A DNA stretch of 6,642 bases from Flammeovirgaceae bacterium (GCA_003229495.1 QIEB01000036.1:1-6642); one strand, 5' to 3'; shown: positions 1 to 6,642, counted from the first letter of the stretch. A program made the numbers and translations. Notes: a model not told the origin generated them from the letters alone.

Positions 1-631
1 ACGACATGACTGCCCCGGCAACAGTAATGCAAGCTGCCACAGGGAATAGCAGGGTCGATTCTGCCCTTGCCAATGTAGCCGCCAGTAGAAAGCCCACTAC
101 GCTACTAACAGCAACGCTGTGCACACTTATCTTCCAGTACAGGGTAATTACGGAGACTATCAGGCTGGTAACTGCTATAGTGAGCATGGCCATAATAAAG
201 AAACTGCCCCATCCTAACCGGCCGCTCATCATCACGGAAACTGCCAGGTAAAATGCGGTAATCACGAAGAAGGGGATTACTCGTTCAGAACGGGTATGCA
301 TATTGAAACTTTGTATTAGAGATTGTTTTCGGACCATGCCAATTTGAGGCCTTAGTTGAAGTATTGACTGGGTAGTACTACTGCCATTGGTCAACTGCCT
401 GACCCATAGTCGCACGATCATTATGAAATACGGCAATCTCATTACCACCAGGGTTAGCAATGGAATGATACCGGTTAAAACAAAAATCATTGCTAACATC
501 CTGGGCATTATCTCTATGGAAATTGGTGAAGCCAGTTCCGGTATAAACCGGAAAATTATAGCAAAAAGATAGGTGGGTATCCAAAGAGGATGAAATATCA
601 AAGCTAAAAGCCTGGCCAGTTTCCCTACCAC
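1..631 (-). CDS. PAP2-like multi-pass membrane protein, partial (3' end beyond window)
   Basis: An open frame runs on the minus strand from a GTG at 631-629 to the left edge with no stop, giving 210 residues. I see about six hydrophobic segments (roughly residues 8-30, 44-66, 118-136, 141-163, 172-189 and 192-209), so it is an inner-membrane protein. The N-terminal IFHPLWIPTYLFA, the central RSERVIPFF (114-122) and YWKISVH (165-171) resemble the PAP2-like membrane proteins often found in Bacteroidota genomes; this is recognition from memory. ISVH (168-171) sits where classical PAP2 phosphatases have PSGH, so the catalytic motif is degenerate and phosphatase activity is doubtful. The third PAP2 motif (SR...H) would lie past the edge. 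The GTG shares its G with the rpoN TAG stop, and AGGAAAGAG lies just upstream inside rpoN, which supports coupled translation. The next in-frame ATG is only at residue 42, inside a hydrophobic protein, so GTG is preferred. Substrate and role are unknown. Confidence 0.72.
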   Translation of the reverse strand, partial: MVGKLARLLALIFHPLWIPTYLFAIIFRFIPELASPISIEIMPRMLAMIFVLTGIIPLLTLVVMRLPYFIMIVRLWVRQLTNGSSTTQSILQLRPQIGMVRKQSLIQSFNMHTRSERVIPFFVITAFYLAVSVMMSGRLGWGSFFIMAMLTIAVTSLIVSVITLYWKISVHSVAVSSVVGFLLAATLARAESTLLFPVAACITVAGAVMS

Positions 632-2073
632 TATAGCTCTTTCCTTAATCTGGCCACTGGAATAGCCAATTGTTCCCGGTATTTTGCTACTGTCCTACGA
701 GCAATCATATATCCCTTTCCCTTAAGTAGTTTCTCAAGTTTATCATCAGAAAGTGGCTTGCGCTTATCTTCCATTTCAATTAATGTTTTAAGGATATGTT
801 TCACCTCCCGACTACTCACTTCTTCCCCTGATTGGGTAGAGATCCCTTCTGAGAAAAAAAACTTTAATGGGATAACACCAAACTCTGTTTGAACACTTTT
901 ACTGTTGGCTACCCTGGATACCGTTGAGATGTCCATATGGATCTTCTCAGCAATATCTTTCAAAATCATGGGACGGAGGTTGCTCTCTTCACCTTCGAGA
1001 AAAAAGTCGTATTGATATTCCATGATGGCGGTCATGGTGTTTAATAGAGTTTGCTGCCTTTGCTTAATAGCATCAATAAACCACTTTGCAGAATCTAGTT
1101 TTTGTTTAACAAATGTGACAGTCTCTTTTAATTTCTTGTCCTTCTTGTCACTTTTATTGTAACTGTCCATCATTTCAGAATAAGATCTGCTTATTCTGAG
1201 TTCAGGGGCGTTCCGTGAATTTAGTGTTACTACCAAACTGCCGTCCTCATTTTCGATTATGAAGTCAGGAATGCGGTATTGGGTTTTTACCAGCCCGCTG
1301 GATATACCACCTGGTTTGGGATTTAACTTGGTGATCAATTGAATGCCTTCCTTCAATTCCTTCTCCGATTCCAGATCTAGTTTTTTAATGATCTTTTGAT
1401 AGTGTTTCTTGGTAAATTCGTTAAAACAATGAGTAAGAATATTTATCGCTGTCTGTACTTCCTTGGAATGTTCCTTCTTTCTTTCTAATTGTACTAATAG
1501 GCATTCCTGTAGATTCCTGGCAGCAATCCCTGGCGGGTCAAAAGTCTGTATCATGTGGAGAATTTCCTCCAGTTCTTCCAGATCTATCTCGATATTTTGA
1601 GAAAATGCAAGATCATTGATTATAGCTTCCAACTCCCGGCGTATATAACCATCCGCTTCAATACTTCCTATGAGCTGCTTTCCTATGATGGTCTGCCGTT
1701 CGTCCAAGCCAATAAATCCAAGTTGAGACATCAGTTGGTCATTGAGCGTAGTAGCCATCGGAATGGGCATCTCTTTATCATCCTCCAGGTAATTCCCATC
1801 GCCCTGCATTTTGTAACCACTAAAATCGTCTTCTTGCAGATAGTCCTCTACATTGACCTCCTCTTCCTTATCAGAGGCCGGTTCTTCCTCTGGTACACTA
1901 TCCATTTCATCCTCCTTCACCTCCATTCCTTCCTCCAGAGCGGGGTTTACCTCCAACTCCTCTTCTATCCGGGTTTCCAACTCCGCTGTGGGTATTTGCA
2001 GAAGTTTAATGAACTGGATTTGTTGGGGAGAAAGCTTCTGATTTAAACTTTGTGTTAAGCTAAGTTTTTGCAT
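631..2073 (-). CDS. rpoN: RNA polymerase sigma-54 factor RpoN
   Basis: RpoN directs core RNA polymerase to promoters with -24/-12 (GG/GC) elements, where opening requires an AAA+ activator. The 480-residue protein has the full family architecture. Region I, rich in Gln and Leu (residues 1-48, LSLTQSLNQKLSPQQIQFIK), contacts the activator. A strongly acidic region II follows (about 50-85, with EEEP and KEEEVNVED). The core-binding domain comes next, with IQTFDPPGIAARNLQECL as a typical stretch. A helix-turn-helix is visible at about 371-393 (LKDIAEKIHMDISTVSRVAN), and the RpoN box ARRTVAKYRE at 458-467 reads the -24 element. The length is normal for the family and no key motif is missing. The ATG at 2073 is directly followed by the canonical N-terminus; no Shine-Dalgarno sequence is visible. 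It is divergent from asnS, and its stop overlaps the start of the downstream membrane-protein gene. Confidence 0.98.
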   Translation of the reverse strand: MQKLSLTQSLNQKLSPQQIQFIKLLQIPTAELETRIEEELEVNPALEEGMEVKEDEMDSVPEEEPASDKEEEVNVEDYLQEDDFSGYKMQGDGNYLEDDKEMPIPMATTLNDQLMSQLGFIGLDERQTIIGKQLIGSIEADGYIRRELEAIINDLAFSQNIEIDLEELEEILHMIQTFDPPGIAARNLQECLLVQLERKKEHSKEVQTAINILTHCFNEFTKKHYQKIIKKLDLESEKELKEGIQLITKLNPKPGGISSGLVKTQYRIPDFIIENEDGSLVVTLNSRNAPELRISRSYSEMMDSYNKSDKKDKKLKETVTFVKQKLDSAKWFIDAIKQRQQTLLNTMTAIMEYQYDFFLEGEESNLRPMILKDIAEKIHMDISTVSRVANSKSVQTEFGVIPLKFFFSEGISTQSGEEVSSREVKHILKTLIEMEDKRKPLSDDKLEKLLKGKGYMIARRTVAKYREQLAIPVARLRKEL

Positions 2074-2148
2074 GCAGCTAACAGCTTAAATACGTCCTGT
2101 TACACCTAAACAAATTTATTATAATTCTTTGTTTCTTTGCTAAAACAG

Positions 2149-2182
2149 CAAATTTATAGTTGTTTTGCACTCGCTTATTCAA
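2149..2182 (-). promoter_or_regulatory. Candidate rpoN promoter, Bacteroidota type
   Basis: Read on the minus strand, TTG (2182-2180) is followed 23 bases later by TAAATTTG (2156-2149), an exact match to the Bacteroidota primary-sigma -7 consensus TAnnTTTG. The spacing is slightly longer than the usual 19-21. Transcription would begin near 2142, giving a leader of roughly 70 bases. A second TAAATTTG at 2118-2111 has no TTG at a suitable distance. The spacer is AT-rich, so chance matches are quite possible. Confidence 0.35.
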
Positions 2183-2230
2183 GATAACAACGAACATAAA
2201 GTGCAATATAGTTTGAGTGGGTTATTTTGA

Positions 2231-2257
2231 TAAGTAAAAGTAAGTATTTAAGTAAAA
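2231..2257 (+). repeat. Short TAAGTA direct repeats upstream of asnS
   Basis: TAAGTAAAA occurs at 2231-2239 and again at 2249-2257, with a shorter TAAGTA at 2241-2246 between them. They lie 19-45 bases before the asnS start, in what should be its 5' leader or core promoter. They could be a regulator site or simple AT-rich sequence drift; nothing seen here decides. No exact TAnnTTTG box for asnS is present on the plus strand; the nearest imperfect candidate is around 2207-2215. Confidence 0.4.
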
Positions 2258-2275
2258 TTCAACAAAAATTTCAGG

Positions 2276-3727
2276 GTGTCAGCTTTTGCTAAGTTCAGGA
2301 TCTCCGAGTTGGTATCCGGCACCATTCTCGATACTCAAGTTGCTGTTCAGGGATGGGTTAGAAATAAAAGAGAAAGCAAAAATGTGGTATTTATTTCTCT
2401 TAATGACGGGTCCACCATTCAAAACCTTCAGGTTGTTGGGGACCCTGTACACCTGGGAGAAACCCTGTTAAGAAAGATCAACAGTGGCGCCAGCTTAACG
2501 GTAGAGGGAACCATCAAAGCATCCCAGGGGAAGGGGCAAAAAGTAGAATTAGAAGCCTCCCAAATTAAGGTAGATGGTGAAGCTGACCCTGAAAAATACC
2601 CGTTACAGCCAAAGAAACACTCTTTAGAGTTCCTCCGGGAAATTGCTCATTTGAGGCCTCGTAGTCAAACCTTCGGTGCGGTGTTCCGTTTGAGGCACGC
2701 TATGATATTCGCCACGCATCAGTTTTTCAATGAGCGTGGATTCTTTAACATACATACCCCAATAATCACCGGATCCGATGCTGAAGGCGCTGGGGAAATG
2801 TTCAGAGTAAGCACCCTGGACGGGTTAAAACCCCCTTTGGATGATGAGGGTGAGATTGACCATTCGAAGGATTTTTTTGGTAAAGAAACCAATCTAACAG
2901 TTTCTGGCCAACTTGAGGCGGAAGCATTTGCCCAGTCTATGGGATTAGTGTACACCTTTGGCCCAACTTTCAGGGCAGAGAATTCCAATACCTCCAGGCA
3001 TCTGGCCGAATTTTGGATGATCGAGCCAGAAATGGCCTATTACGATTTAAACGATAATATGGGTCTGGCGGAAGACTTCTTAAAATACCTGGTTGACTAT
3101 GCACTTAAACACTACGCTGACGACCTTGAATTTCTTAATGATAGAGGGATTCGGGAGGAGCACCAAAAACCTCAACATCAGCGACAAGAACTCAACCTAA
3201 TTGAACGTCTTAAACTTGTAAGTGATTATCAATTCGAACGTATCAACTACACCCAGGCCATCGATATCCTTAAAAACAGCAAACCCAATAAAAAGGGGAA
3301 ATTTCAATTTCCTATTGATGGTTGGGGAATTGATCTGCAATCAGAACATGAAAGATATCTGGTGGAAAAATGTTTCAAAAGGCCTGTGATCATTTATGAC
3401 TACCCTAAAGACATCAAGGCCTTTTATATGCGTTCAAATGATGATGGACGTACTGTTGCAGCCATGGATGTATTGTTTCCCATTATTGGAGAGGTCATTG
3501 GTGGTTCACAAAGAGAGGAGCGTATGGGTCAATTGTTGGCTCGAATGAAGGAAATGGACATCCCCGAAAAAGACCTGTGGTGGTATCTCGACCTGCGCCG
3601 GTTCGGGAGTGTACCTCACAGCGGATTTGGTTTGGGTTTCGAACGACTAGTACAATTCGTTACTGGTATGACCAATATCAGAGACGTTATACCGTTTCCC
3701 AGGACCCCAGGGAATGCAGAATTCTAG
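2276..3727 (+). CDS. asnS: Asparagine--tRNA ligase (AsnRS)
   Basis: This cytoplasmic class IIb synthetase charges tRNA-Asn with asparagine using ATP. The N-terminal OB-fold anticodon-binding domain covers about residues 15-105 (VQGWVRNKRESKNVVFISLN, DGSTIQNLQVV). The catalytic core shows the motif 1 region at about 150-170 (FFNIHTPIITGSDAEGAGEMF), motif 2 with FRAE (232-235) and RHLAEFWMIEPE (241-252), and motif 3 GFGLGFERL (450-458). The signature TFRAENSNTSRHLAEF distinguishes AsnRS from AspRS. Residues 183-208 (GLKPPLDDEGEIDHSKDFFGK) form an insert that I associate with Bacteroidota AsnRS and that makes the protein, at 483 residues, somewhat longer than the E. coli enzyme. The start is GTG at 2276: the preceding in-frame stop is at 2249-2251, no ATG lies between them, and the next in-frame ATG is deep in the catalytic domain. 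It is divergent from rpoN and convergent with the T9SS gene. Confidence 0.97.
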   Translation: MSAFAKFRISELVSGTILDTQVAVQGWVRNKRESKNVVFISLNDGSTIQNLQVVGDPVHLGETLLRKINSGASLTVEGTIKASQGKGQKVELEASQIKVDGEADPEKYPLQPKKHSLEFLREIAHLRPRSQTFGAVFRLRHAMIFATHQFFNERGFFNIHTPIITGSDAEGAGEMFRVSTLDGLKPPLDDEGEIDHSKDFFGKETNLTVSGQLEAEAFAQSMGLVYTFGPTFRAENSNTSRHLAEFWMIEPEMAYYDLNDNMGLAEDFLKYLVDYALKHYADDLEFLNDRGIREEHQKPQHQRQELNLIERLKLVSDYQFERINYTQAIDILKNSKPNKKGKFQFPIDGWGIDLQSEHERYLVEKCFKRPVIIYDYPKDIKAFYMRSNDDGRTVAAMDVLFPIIGEVIGGSQREERMGQLLARMKEMDIPEKDLWWYLDLRRFGSVPHSGFGLGFERLVQFVTGMTNIRDVIPFPRTPGNAEF

Positions 3728-3778
3728 TGTTAAATTAAAAATCAGGAATTCGAAATAATTTCTAATTAATAATTCACA

Positions 3779-3794
3779 ATGCCAGGTATGGCAT
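3779..3794. other. Small hairpin in the convergent asnS / T9SS-gene gap
   Basis: ATGCCA (3779-3784) and TGGCAT (3789-3794) pair perfectly around a GGTA loop, giving a six-base-pair stem between two convergent genes. There is no T-run directly after the stem on either strand, so it is not a standard intrinsic terminator. The rest of the 72-base gap is AT-rich with no recognised element. It may be chance. Confidence 0.25.
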
Positions 3795-3799
3795 CGTGA

Positions 3800-4180
3800 T
3801 CACCGTTTACCGAATTTAAAGATCCGCCGGTACCGGCTATAGGGGTCCCTTATGATGAGCATGTAGTAACCAGAATGCAAGTCACTGACCGGCACCCGGT
3901 ATTTATTCCTGCTGAGTTTTTCAGGAGATACTTTTATGGAGTTTCCTATAATATCATATACCTCGAATTCGATCTGAACTAAATCTTCACTTTTTATATC
4001 AATATTTAGGAAATCAATGGCGGGATTGGGATAAAACTCCACAATTTGTTCCAGATCCAATGGCCTCTGGATCAGGTTGTTGTTTTCACCTACATACCCT
4101 TTCCCATCCTTGGATCCCTGTGAAAATCCTATTGAGACGGTTAAAAGCAGTATGGTGGATAAAAGTAGGAGTTTCCTCAT
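3800..4180 (-). CDS. Small secreted protein with T9SS type A sorting domain
   Basis: The 126-residue protein has a Sec signal peptide (residues 1-20: MRK, then a Leu-rich core ending IGFS) with probable cleavage before Gln21, a common Bacteroidota context. A polar linker (21-45) follows. From about 46 to the end it matches the type IX secretion C-terminal domain: FYPNPAIDFLNI (49-60), VYDIIGNSI (74-82), DLHSGYYMLII (100-110), and a basic tail RRIFKFGKR. Such domains guide cargo across the outer membrane through the T9SS translocon and are normally cleaved or attached at the surface. Here almost nothing else is present, so the cargo is at most about 25 residues, or the domain itself is the product. 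ATG at 4180 places the signal peptide correctly. No Shine-Dalgarno sequence is seen upstream. It lies 165 bases downstream of nnr on the same strand, and I cannot assign it a specific function. Confidence 0.85.
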   Translation of the reverse strand: MRKLLLLSTILLLTVSIGFSQGSKDGKGYVGENNNLIQRPLDLEQIVEFYPNPAIDFLNIDIKSEDLVQIEFEVYDIIGNSIKVSPEKLSRNKYRVPVSDLHSGYYMLIIRDPYSRYRRIFKFGKR

Positions 4181-4207
4181 ATACTTTAATATAACAAAAA
4201 TTAATCC

Positions 4208-4229
4208 AAAAAGCTCCCATAATTAGGAG
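4208..4229 (-). terminator. Weak candidate terminator downstream of nnr
   Basis: On the minus strand CTCC (4229-4226) pairs with GGAG (4217-4214), extended by one possible G-U pair around an AT-rich loop, and the stem is followed after one C by five T residues (4212-4208). The stem is short, and AATCC/GGATT flanks (4234-4230 and 4207-4203) could form a competing outer stem. It is positioned to end nnr transcription before the T9SS gene, but its strength is doubtful. Confidence 0.25.
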
Positions 4230-4285
4230 GATTTCTGTTTTTATTTTAACGAAAACGAGATTTTAATGTTCCCCAGTGTTTGTAC

Positions 4286-4304
4286 AATAATAATAAATAA
4301 TAAT
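4286..4304. repeat. AAT trinucleotide run in the nnr-T9SS gene spacer
   Basis: Six AAT units occur in 19 bases, interrupted by one extra A after the third. They sit in a 165-base non-coding spacer (4181-4345) that is strongly AT-rich. This is a short simple-sequence run with no evident function; length variation could alter promoter spacing for the downstream gene, but no promoter box was recognised there. Confidence 0.5.
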
Positions 4305-4345
4305 CCTAATGTTTGTTCGTTACCGCTAAATTCTTGCTAAAAATA

Positions 4346-5851
4346 TTACAACTGTAGGTTAGCATTTCTAATTGCAGGCCCAATCTGCTGAATAATGTCT
4401 CCCGCGGTCAATGCGGATTTAGAATTGGCTTCTGCTGCCAGGTCCCCGGCCAGACCGTGAAGGTATACGCCCACCACCGCGGCCAGCACCGGGTCTTTGG
4501 TCCTGGTCAACAACCCTGTAATAAGACCTGTAAGCACGTCACCACTTCCGGCAGTAGCCATTCCTGAGTTTCCAGTGGTATTGAAAAACAGTTTACCATT
4601 GGGAAGAGCTACCGTTGTATGGGCCCCTTTATAAACCATGATAACTCCATACCTACGGGCAAACTCCACTTGAATTTTTAATCGAATGTAATCATCTGTT
4701 GCTTCACCTACCAGACGTTGAAATTCCTTTGGATGAGGAGTTAGGATTGACTGTTGTGGTAACAAATGAAGGCACTCCCGTTGCTGGCTTATGATATTCA
4801 AACCATCAGCATCAATAACCATCGGTTCATGAGCATTTTCCAGTAATTTCTTAAACCCCTTGACAGTTTCTTTAGCTGTACCAAGGCCAGGCCCGACACC
4901 TATGGTAGTAATAGCTTCTGATACTGGCACTTCGGTACATTTTTCTTCATCAGCATCCACTTGACTCATGGCTTCTGGGACAGCAACTTGAATAATCTGG
5001 AGTCCACAAGATGGGGAATGAATGGTTAGCAACCCCAAGCCTCCTCTAAGAGCGGCTTTTGCTGCTAGCACTGCTGCTCCCATTTTACCTTTTGCTCCCA
5101 CTACCAATAGAGCGTGGCCAAAGTTTCCCTTATGTGCGAATTTGTGATCGACTCTCTGAAAGCTCTGTATCAGGGGCAGGTCTACTGAAAATTTATCTAC
5201 CTGCATCTGACCAATGAATTGCTGGTCCAACCCTATGTCCAAGATTTGCCAGTCACCTACAAATTTTTGATTTTGAGGAAGAAAAAAAGCCAATTTTGGC
5301 ATCTGAAAGCTAAGCGTAAAATCAGCCTCAATGATTGCACCCATTGGATTGGCCTGCTCAGCAAACAAACCAGATGGCATATCCACCGCAACCACTAAGC
5401 AACTACATTTGTTGATAATTTTGATTACCTCTGCGGGCAAGCCATTGATTTTACGGCTTATTCCTGATCCAAATAAAGCATCGATAATCACTCCCTTAGG
5501 CACCAGCTCTTTCAACTGCCCCGATTCTTCAATTTCTACCACACCTCCAAATTCTTTCCAGCGCTTCAAATTTGTGGTATTATCTGCTGAGTTTCTGGGT
5601 CCCAACTTTACTAACCAAACCTCTACCTGATAATTTCTTTGCCCCAATAAACGGGCAATAGCTAGTCCATCGCCTCCGTTATTGCCTTGCCCACAGACTA
5701 CAGTAACCCGGGATTGACCTACCGGAATATTTAAATAGGCTTCAACAAACGCTATTGAAGCCCTTTCCATGAGATCAATAGAGTGTATGGGCTCATTAGC
5801 AATGGTGTATGTGTCTGCTGACCTGATCTGTGTAGTGGTCAAAATTCTCAT
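4346..5851 (-). CDS. nnr: Bifunctional NAD(P)H-hydrate epimerase / ADP-dependent NAD(P)H-hydrate dehydratase
   Basis: This enzyme repairs NADH and NADPH damaged by hydration: the N-terminal half epimerises R- and S-hydrates, and the C-terminal half dehydrates S-NAD(P)HX using ADP. Numbered from the ATG at 5851 (501 residues), the YjeF_N half (about 1-215) shows GQGNNGGDG (54-62), IIDALFGSG (122-130) and VDMPSGL (156-162). The ribokinase-like half (about 225-501) shows HKGNFGHALLVVGAKGKMG (240-258), GVGPGLG (318-324), VIDADGLN (345-352), TPHPKEF (371-377) and NSGMATAGSGDVLTG (428-442); Asp438 in AGSGD is the expected catalytic base. Both halves look intact, and the fused length is normal. A GTG two codons upstream (5857) is an alternative start, but MRILTTTQIRSAD matches the usual N-terminus (MKIL-type). 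No Shine-Dalgarno sequence is seen. The icd terminator lies just upstream, so a separate promoter is expected. Confidence 0.95.
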   Translation of the reverse strand: MRILTTTQIRSADTYTIANEPIHSIDLMERASIAFVEAYLNIPVGQSRVTVVCGQGNNGGDGLAIARLLGQRNYQVEVWLVKLGPRNSADNTTNLKRWKEFGGVVEIEESGQLKELVPKGVIIDALFGSGISRKINGLPAEVIKIINKCSCLVVAVDMPSGLFAEQANPMGAIIEADFTLSFQMPKLAFFLPQNQKFVGDWQILDIGLDQQFIGQMQVDKFSVDLPLIQSFQRVDHKFAHKGNFGHALLVVGAKGKMGAAVLAAKAALRGGLGLLTIHSPSCGLQIIQVAVPEAMSQVDADEEKCTEVPVSEAITTIGVGPGLGTAKETVKGFKKLLENAHEPMVIDADGLNIISQQRECLHLLPQQSILTPHPKEFQRLVGEATDDYIRLKIQVEFARRYGVIMVYKGAHTTVALPNGKLFFNTTGNSGMATAGSGDVLTGLITGLLTRTKDPVLAAVVGVYLHGLAGDLAAEANSKSALTAGDIIQQIGPAIRNANLQL

Positions 5852-5863
5852 ATACACAAACTA

Positions 5864-5895
5864 CAAAATTTCTAGCTCTTACTGCGTCTAAACAA
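5864..5895 (-). promoter_or_regulatory. Tentative nnr promoter abutting the icd terminator
   Basis: On the minus strand TTG (5895-5893), at the end of the terminator T-run, is followed 21 bases later by AAATTTTG (5871-5864), one mismatch from the Bacteroidota -7 box TAnnTTTG. Initiation would fall close to 5858, giving an almost leaderless transcript. It is the best fit in the short gap between terminator and start codon, but the match is imperfect. Confidence 0.22.
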
Positions 5896-5927
5896 AAAAG
5901 AGACTCCCTTTCGGTAGTCTCTTTTTT
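5894..5927 (-). terminator. Intrinsic terminator of icd
   Basis: A12-base-pair stem pairs 5894-5905 with 5916-5927 (AAAAAAGAGACT with AGTCTCTTTTTT). After one C/T mismatch it is capped by two further G-C pairs and a four-base loop. On the minus strand the stem ends in six T residues, 21 bases past the icd stop codon, which is standard geometry. The A-tract on the other side makes it symmetric, so it could also stop transcription coming from the left on the plus strand, although no plus-strand gene points into it here. Confidence 0.9.
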
Positions 5928-5948
5928 ATATTCCATTTTACCTGAATA

Positions 5949-6642
5949 CTACATACTGTTGATGATTTCTTTTCCGAATTCAGAGCATTTCAACAGGGTA
6001 GCGCCGTCCATTAAGCGCTCAAAATCATAGGTGACTCTTTTTTGTGCAATAGCGCCTTCCAGACCTTTGTAAATGAGTCTGGCAGCTTGGTCCCATCCCA
6101 AATGCTCCAGCATCATAGCGCCAGAGAGTATTAAAGAACCTGGATTCACTTTGTCCTGACCGGCATATTTTGGAGCTGTACCGTGAGTTGCTTCAAAAAT
6201 AGCATGCCCGGTGGTATAGTTAATATTTGCTCCCGGAGCAATACCAATTCCGCCAACTATAGCAGCCAAGGCATCACTAATGTAATCACCATTTAGATTC
6301 ATAGTGGCAATGACGGAATATTCTTTGGGGCGAGTAAGGATTTGTTGCAAAAAGGCATCTGCAATCACATCTTTGATCACTACCTTATGTCCGTCCTTCT
6401 CAATAACCTGCCATGGCCCCCCCTCATAATCATGGGCACCATATTCCCTTTTCGACAGGGCATAGCCCCAATCCATAAATGCGCCTTCTGTAAATTTCAT
6501 AATGTTACCCTTGTGTACCAGGGTGACCGAATCCCGCTTTTTGACAAAGGCAAAATCAATTGCCGATTTTACCAGACGCTCGGTGCCTTCCCTTGAAATT
6601 GGCTTCAAACCATACCCTGTTGATGCTGGAAATCTAACTTTT
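5949..6642 (-). CDS. icd: NADP-dependent isocitrate dehydrogenase, partial (5' end beyond window)
   Basis: This TCA-cycle enzyme oxidatively decarboxylates isocitrate to 2-oxoglutarate and makes NADPH. The C-terminal 230 residues are visible and align closely, from memory, with the E. coli enzyme. The frame stays open to the right edge (KVRFPASTGYGLKPISREG), so the TTG at 6608 is an internal Leu, not a start. Active-site motifs present are LVHKGNIMKFTEG (Lys230 in E. coli numbering) and MNLNGDYISDALAA (Asp307 and Asp311, metal ligands). The coenzyme determinants ATHGTAPKYAGQDKVNPGS (Lys344, Tyr345, Val351) and VTYDFERLMDGA (Tyr391, Arg395) are all of the NADP-specific type, arguing against an NAD enzyme. 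The C-terminus LLKCSEFGKEIINSM ends where the family normally ends. The regulatory serine (Ser113 in E. coli) is outside the window. A strong terminator follows the stop. Confidence 0.97.
   Translation of the reverse strand, partial: KVRFPASTGYGLKPISREGTERLVKSAIDFAFVKKRDSVTLVHKGNIMKFTEGAFMDWGYALSKREYGAHDYEGGPWQVIEKDGHKVVIKDVIADAFLQQILTRPKEYSVIATMNLNGDYISDALAAIVGGIGIAPGANINYTTGHAIFEATHGTAPKYAGQDKVNPGSLILSGAMMLEHLGWDQAARLIYKGLEGAIAQKRVTYDFERLMDGATLLKCSEFGKEIINSM

Noticed and set aside
183..208. Possibility that the AsnRS acidic insert (protein residues 183-208, DNA about 2822-2899) is an unusual acquisition
   Set aside because: As far as I recall, this insert is common in Bacteroidota AsnRS, so it is a lineage trait, not a novelty. 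Coordinates in this entry are protein residues.
6..251. 81-codon plus-strand open frame at the left edge
   Set aside because: It is the complement of the membrane-protein gene on the minus strand, which has a coherent transmembrane pattern and family resemblance; the plus-strand product has neither.
378..584. 68-codon minus-strand open frame
   Set aside because: It is in another frame inside the membrane-protein gene and looks like no known protein; the overlapping frame starting at the GTG at 631 stays open for 630 bases and is better supported.
1555..2046. 163-codon plus-strand open frame antisense to rpoN
   Set aside because: It lies entirely opposite the well-conserved N-terminal half of rpoN, has no recognisable domain, and its hydrophobic, Leu/Phe-rich composition is what the complement of Glu/Lys-rich codons gives.
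2719..2988. 89-codon minus-strand open frame
   Set aside because: It is antisense to the asnS catalytic core, which is fully conserved in the plus frame.
5331..5630. 99-codon plus-strand open frame
   Set aside because: It is antisense to the conserved epimerase half of nnr, with no motif of its own.
6342..6596. 84-codon plus-strand open frame
   Set aside because: It is antisense to icd active-site motifs; no independent support.
5949..6608. Short isocitrate dehydrogenase starting at TTG 6608
   Set aside because: The frame continues upstream to the window edge with residues typical of the family (RFPASTG), so this is a window truncation and not a short gene.

Overview
The window looks like an ordinary chromosomal housekeeping segment from a member of the Bacteroidota, probably a cytophagia-like lineage. 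Four things point there: a secreted protein ending in a type IX secretion (T9SS) type A sorting domain; an asparaginyl-tRNA synthetase with the acidic/aromatic insert between motifs 1 and 2 that I associate with that phylum; start codons with no convincing Shine-Dalgarno sequence; and a Bacteroidota-type -7 box (TAAATTTG) ahead of rpoN. The lineage below phylum is an inference.

Layout from left to right. Positions 1-631 (minus) hold a multi-pass membrane protein of the PAP2-like type, cut by the left edge; its probable GTG start overlaps the rpoN stop codon by one base. Positions 631-2073 (minus) hold rpoN, the sigma-54 factor. A 202-base AT-rich divergent spacer (2074-2275) carries a candidate rpoN promoter. 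Positions 2276-3727 (plus) hold asnS. A short convergent gap with a small hairpin follows, then a 126-residue secreted protein that is little more than a signal peptide plus a T9SS sorting domain (3800-4180, minus). A 165-base AT-rich spacer with an AAT repeat separates it from nnr, the bifunctional NAD(P)H-hydrate repair enzyme (4346-5851 or 5857, minus). A strong intrinsic terminator (5894-5927) then marks the end of icd, NADP-dependent isocitrate dehydrogenase, whose start lies beyond the right edge.

The genes share no obvious pathway. The rpoN and membrane-protein genes appear to form one transcript with translational coupling. nnr is separated from icd by the terminator and probably has its own promoter in the 40-odd bases that remain; nnr repairs hydrated NAD(P)H, and icd makes NADPH, but their adjacency is not evidence of a functional unit. 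I see no mobile element, CRISPR array, tRNA, rRNA or riboswitch, and no previously undescribed system. The items most worth a second look are the minimal T9SS protein and the PAP2-like protein with degenerate catalytic motifs.
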